Positions 62,010 through 64,000 of a stretch of DNA of 64,000 bases are shown piece by piece. The DNA is taken from positions 1 through 64,000 of the forward strand of contig NZ_JBLWFH010000009.1 of the NCBI RefSeq assembly GCF_050306235.1, given 5' to 3'. Each line of letters opens with the position of its first letter. Position 1 is the first letter of the stretch. The notes below the pieces were generated by a model. The model did no database searches and had not been told where the DNA came from. It worked only from the letters and a program-made list of their open reading frames with translations. Both the position numbers and the translations under genes were made by a program. Origin of the DNA: Glaciecola sp947496235. Lineage in GTDB: Bacteria > Pseudomonadota > Gammaproteobacteria > Enterobacterales > Alteromonadaceae.

Positions 62010-62374
62010 TAAATTATTATAGAGGAGCCGTTGCGGACTTCGTCAAAAAGGGATGTGATAAAAAAGATGTCATATTTAGCGCAGTACATCACTTAAGTAT
62101 AATGCAGGCGATGAATATATTACCTTTTGTTATCTTATTTTTATATTGGCTCGATAGATTGAATGAGAAATGGATTATTATATCAGTGATTGTTCTGGTC
62201 GTTGCATTGCATATTATTAATATAAGAATAGCGCGAAGAATAGATGTAAACATTGCTTTTGAAAAAAAATGGCATCACCTTATAAAGTTCACTCGAAGGA
62301 TAGTTTTAGCACAAATGGTTGTATCATTTTTGAGTACAGCCCTTGTGACGTATCTCATCACTCCAGCAGCTTGA
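62006..62374 (+). CDS. Three-helix membrane protein, unknown function
   Basis: 122 residues with hydrophobic segments at about residues 33-50, 55-73 and 95-117, separated by basic stretches (RIARRIDVN, KFTRR). No motif of a known family is visible. The neighbouring DNA is AT-rich with decayed genes, so this is probably island cargo. The ATG overlaps the stop of the short frame before it. Confidence 0.6.
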   Translation: MINYYRGAVADFVKKGCDKKDVIFSAVHHLSIMQAMNILPFVILFLYWLDRLNEKWIIISVIVLVVALHIINIRIARRIDVNIAFEKKWHHLIKFTRRIVLAQMVVSFLSTALVTYLITPAA

Positions 62375-62472
62375 ATTATTGATTTTATCTAATGTTTATT
62401 GTTTATTTCATATGAAAATGGACCTATGCTCGAAGTACCGATAGCAATGCCGACACCAAAATGGTTAAATCA

Positions 62473-63193
62473 ATGATAAGTCAATTTAAGATATTAGTCC
62501 CGTTGACTTTGGCAATCATAAATTGCTTATGCAGTTCATCATATGCAAAACACTCTTATGATAATTCTATTGAAACTTTTCTTGAGAAAAGAATTTTTGT
62601 TTCGGAACAAGAGTTTCAAAATTCCGGTCTGAAAATAAATGATCTTCAGAACTATGAATACATTCAAATTGCCAGCCCTTTAACTGGTGTTATCTCTGCT
62701 GAAAAACAAAAAAAATCTTCCATTAGATCAATATATTAATATTCTAAATAGAATAATTAATAACTCATATGAGTATGAAATATTAAAGGATGAAGGAGTT
62801 CAAATTCAGGCAATTTATCACTATATACTAGTAACATCGAACTGTGGTTTAACAAAACCGGACGTTGAGGAATATCGGCAGCTTAGTAAACATTTAATAG
62901 GTAAAAAATCTCGTTTTTCTCAAACTGCTACTAGTCTTTTAGGTCAATTAGGCAGCAAGGAAGACCTTGAGTATTTATCGAAAATAGCATTAAAGTACCA
63001 ATTTGAAGATAGACCTTTTGCTGAAATGGCTATAGAGAGTATTGTTTCTGCAAACAACAAACCACACTACAAGCAAGTGCTCGAAACGCTTCTAAACAGG
63101 CTTACGGCTGAAGAAGTAAAAAGCTATTTGGTTGAGATGGACAATATGTTCAAAGGTTACAAAGCCGATACTTCTAGGTGCAATGAATTATAA
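62473..63193 (+). pseudogene. Exported helical-repeat protein, frameshifted at an A8 run
   Basis: The first part (ATG at 62461 or 62473) encodes a signal peptide (hydrophobic, ending SSSYA) and continues to an A8 run at 62708-62715, after which the frame closes at 62739. The +1 frame then continues to 63193 without a stop. Removing one A joins the parts into a single protein of ~240 residues with continuous sense (AEKQKK followed by NLPLDQY). The second part is helical, HEAT/TPR-like in character. Causes could be a real null mutation, slippage-based phase variation, or a base-calling error in the homopolymer. Confidence 0.7.
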
Positions 63194-64000
63194 CAGATCA
63201 AGGGAGCAGTTTCGTTGAAAGCAAGTTAAAGGGGCGCAGTCAATTTTATCTAAATTGAAACTAGTCCCTAGCCTGCAGCGTTTATGCGGCTGTTTTTAAA
63301 TACCTATGAATGACACTAGACTCGTCGATGGCAGGCGTACAGGCCAAAAATATCTTGAAGCGTAATACGAAGAGTTCGCGCGGGCTTGGCTCATACTTCA
63401 GAACAAATACGGAATAACAATGGAAATAAAACCGTTTTGATCTGCGAGGCCAATACACTAGAGTAAGACCAGCAGGGAAACGATACAAGGCACTAGTATT
63501 TGTCAAACCGAAAAAAAAATTTCTAAATATCTAGAAGGGTAGCTTGAGGAAGCCGTAGCACTCGCGTTTAATGCTCCATGGGGAGAAGGCTTTAAGAAAA
63601 CAAACTATCAGTTCTTAGATATTGACTTGTAAAAATCAAGACTGGAAACTGACAGAAGTCCATATTATCAATTTGAAAAATTTATATTAAGGGCTACCCA
63701 AGGCACAGAGAATGCATCTTGGGTTAAAATCAACTATTAGTGATTCAGTAATTATTGTTGTTTCGACCAGCGATATAAAAATCAGGTTCATGTTCAAATC
63801 CATTGGAAAAATAAAATGTATTACTCAATGAAGGAAAAGGGCTATATTGATCTACGTGTGCACTATTCGAATTAAGGGCTGTCGTTACGTTACAGGCTCG
63901 GTGGATCACTTTTAACTGCAAATTAACAGAAGCTATCACAGAGGGTAGTAAATACCTTTAAACCGCCTTATACTCACGGTCAAAGAATATCCATCGTGGC
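63194..64000. other. Degenerate, gene-poor island DNA
   Basis: About 800 bp with no intact gene I can support. It includes a decayed plus-strand frame (63306-63633). A minus-strand frame at 63745-63939 (64 codons) ends in a plausible-looking C-terminus but has no ribosome site. The region probably reflects mobile DNA after tRNA-Arg. Confidence 0.5.
63306..63633 (+). pseudogene. Decayed gene, possibly with an AP2-like DNA-binding domain
   Basis: From the ATG at 63306 the frame reads a protein-like sequence with stops inside (YLEA-stop-YEEFARAW, then stop). In the next frame RGQYTRVRPAGKRYKALVF and KPKKKFLNI follow, and after another shift LEEAVALAFNAPWGEGF. The order RGxYxRVxxxGKRYKAxVF, then a K-rich strand, then EEAxxLAFN resembles AP2-type DNA-binding domains seen in phage and mobile endonucleases. 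At least two frame shifts and two stops disrupt it. The family assignment is weak. Confidence 0.35.

Noticed and set aside
63745..63939. 64-codon minus-strand frame near the right edge
   Set aside because: No ribosome site and no recognisable family; kept only as a note within the degenerate region.

Overview
The window is a chromosomal segment of a marine gammaproteobacterium, most likely in the order Alteromonadales (Paraglaciecola/Glaciecola/Alteromonas type). The evidence is the low-to-moderate GC content, the gene orders queF-syd-csrB-truC-yqcA and map|rpsB-tsf-pyrH-frr-uppS-cdsA-dxr-rseP-bamA-skp-fabZ-lpxA-lpxB-rnhB-dnaE-accA-tilS, and several small families typical of that order (DUF3192, DUF3301, DUF3549, DUF3859, DUF3820). 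The genus is an inference from memory; no database was searched.

Layout. (1) 1-5042, minus strand: three tightly spaced genes of a glycan-type cluster: a coiled-coil protein with a C-terminal array of 49-residue repeats, a putative glycosyltransferase, and a coiled-coil protein carrying a thrice-repeated domain. The first gene runs off the left edge. (2) 5435-9316: comEA-like gene, NAD-type isocitrate dehydrogenase, ppnN and queF. queF appears to have an amber codon near its ancestral N-terminus. (3) 9443-14828: syd, small proteins, a DUF3192 lipoprotein, a GNAT acetyltransferase, a CsrB/RsmB-like regulatory RNA with a GacA/UvrY-type palindrome about 180 bp upstream, DUF3301-DUF3549, truC and a YqcA flavodoxin. 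(4) 14861-14968: a long imperfect inverted repeat enclosing two hairpins with UGGA loops. (5) 15034-38980: the housekeeping superoperon region (dapD, glnD, map, translation, isoprenoid/phospholipid, outer membrane assembly, lipid A, replication, fatty acid, tilS). lpxD is missing from its usual place between skp and fabZ. (6) 38977-49793: diguanylate cyclase, CPA2 antiporter, small membrane proteins, tadA, mltF, purL, smrA. (7) 49956-61643: accessory genes, including a candidate Fur-regulated pair of small genes, an aminotransferase/sulfotransferase pair, rsgA, and three consecutive secreted hydrolases (type-B esterase, amidase, S41 peptidase). (8) 61790-64000: a tRNA-Arg(CCU) gene followed by AT-rich, partly decayed DNA of genomic-island character.

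How it works together. The core operons couple translation factors, undecaprenyl and phospholipid synthesis, outer membrane assembly and lipid A synthesis. The rpsB promoter has a near-consensus -35/-10 and a GC-rich discriminator, as expected for growth-rate control. The CsrB-like RNA would sequester CsrA. The nearby UGGA-loop hairpin element looks like a CsrA-type target and is the observation I find most worth following up. The N-terminal glycan cluster and the island after the tRNA are the parts with least known function.
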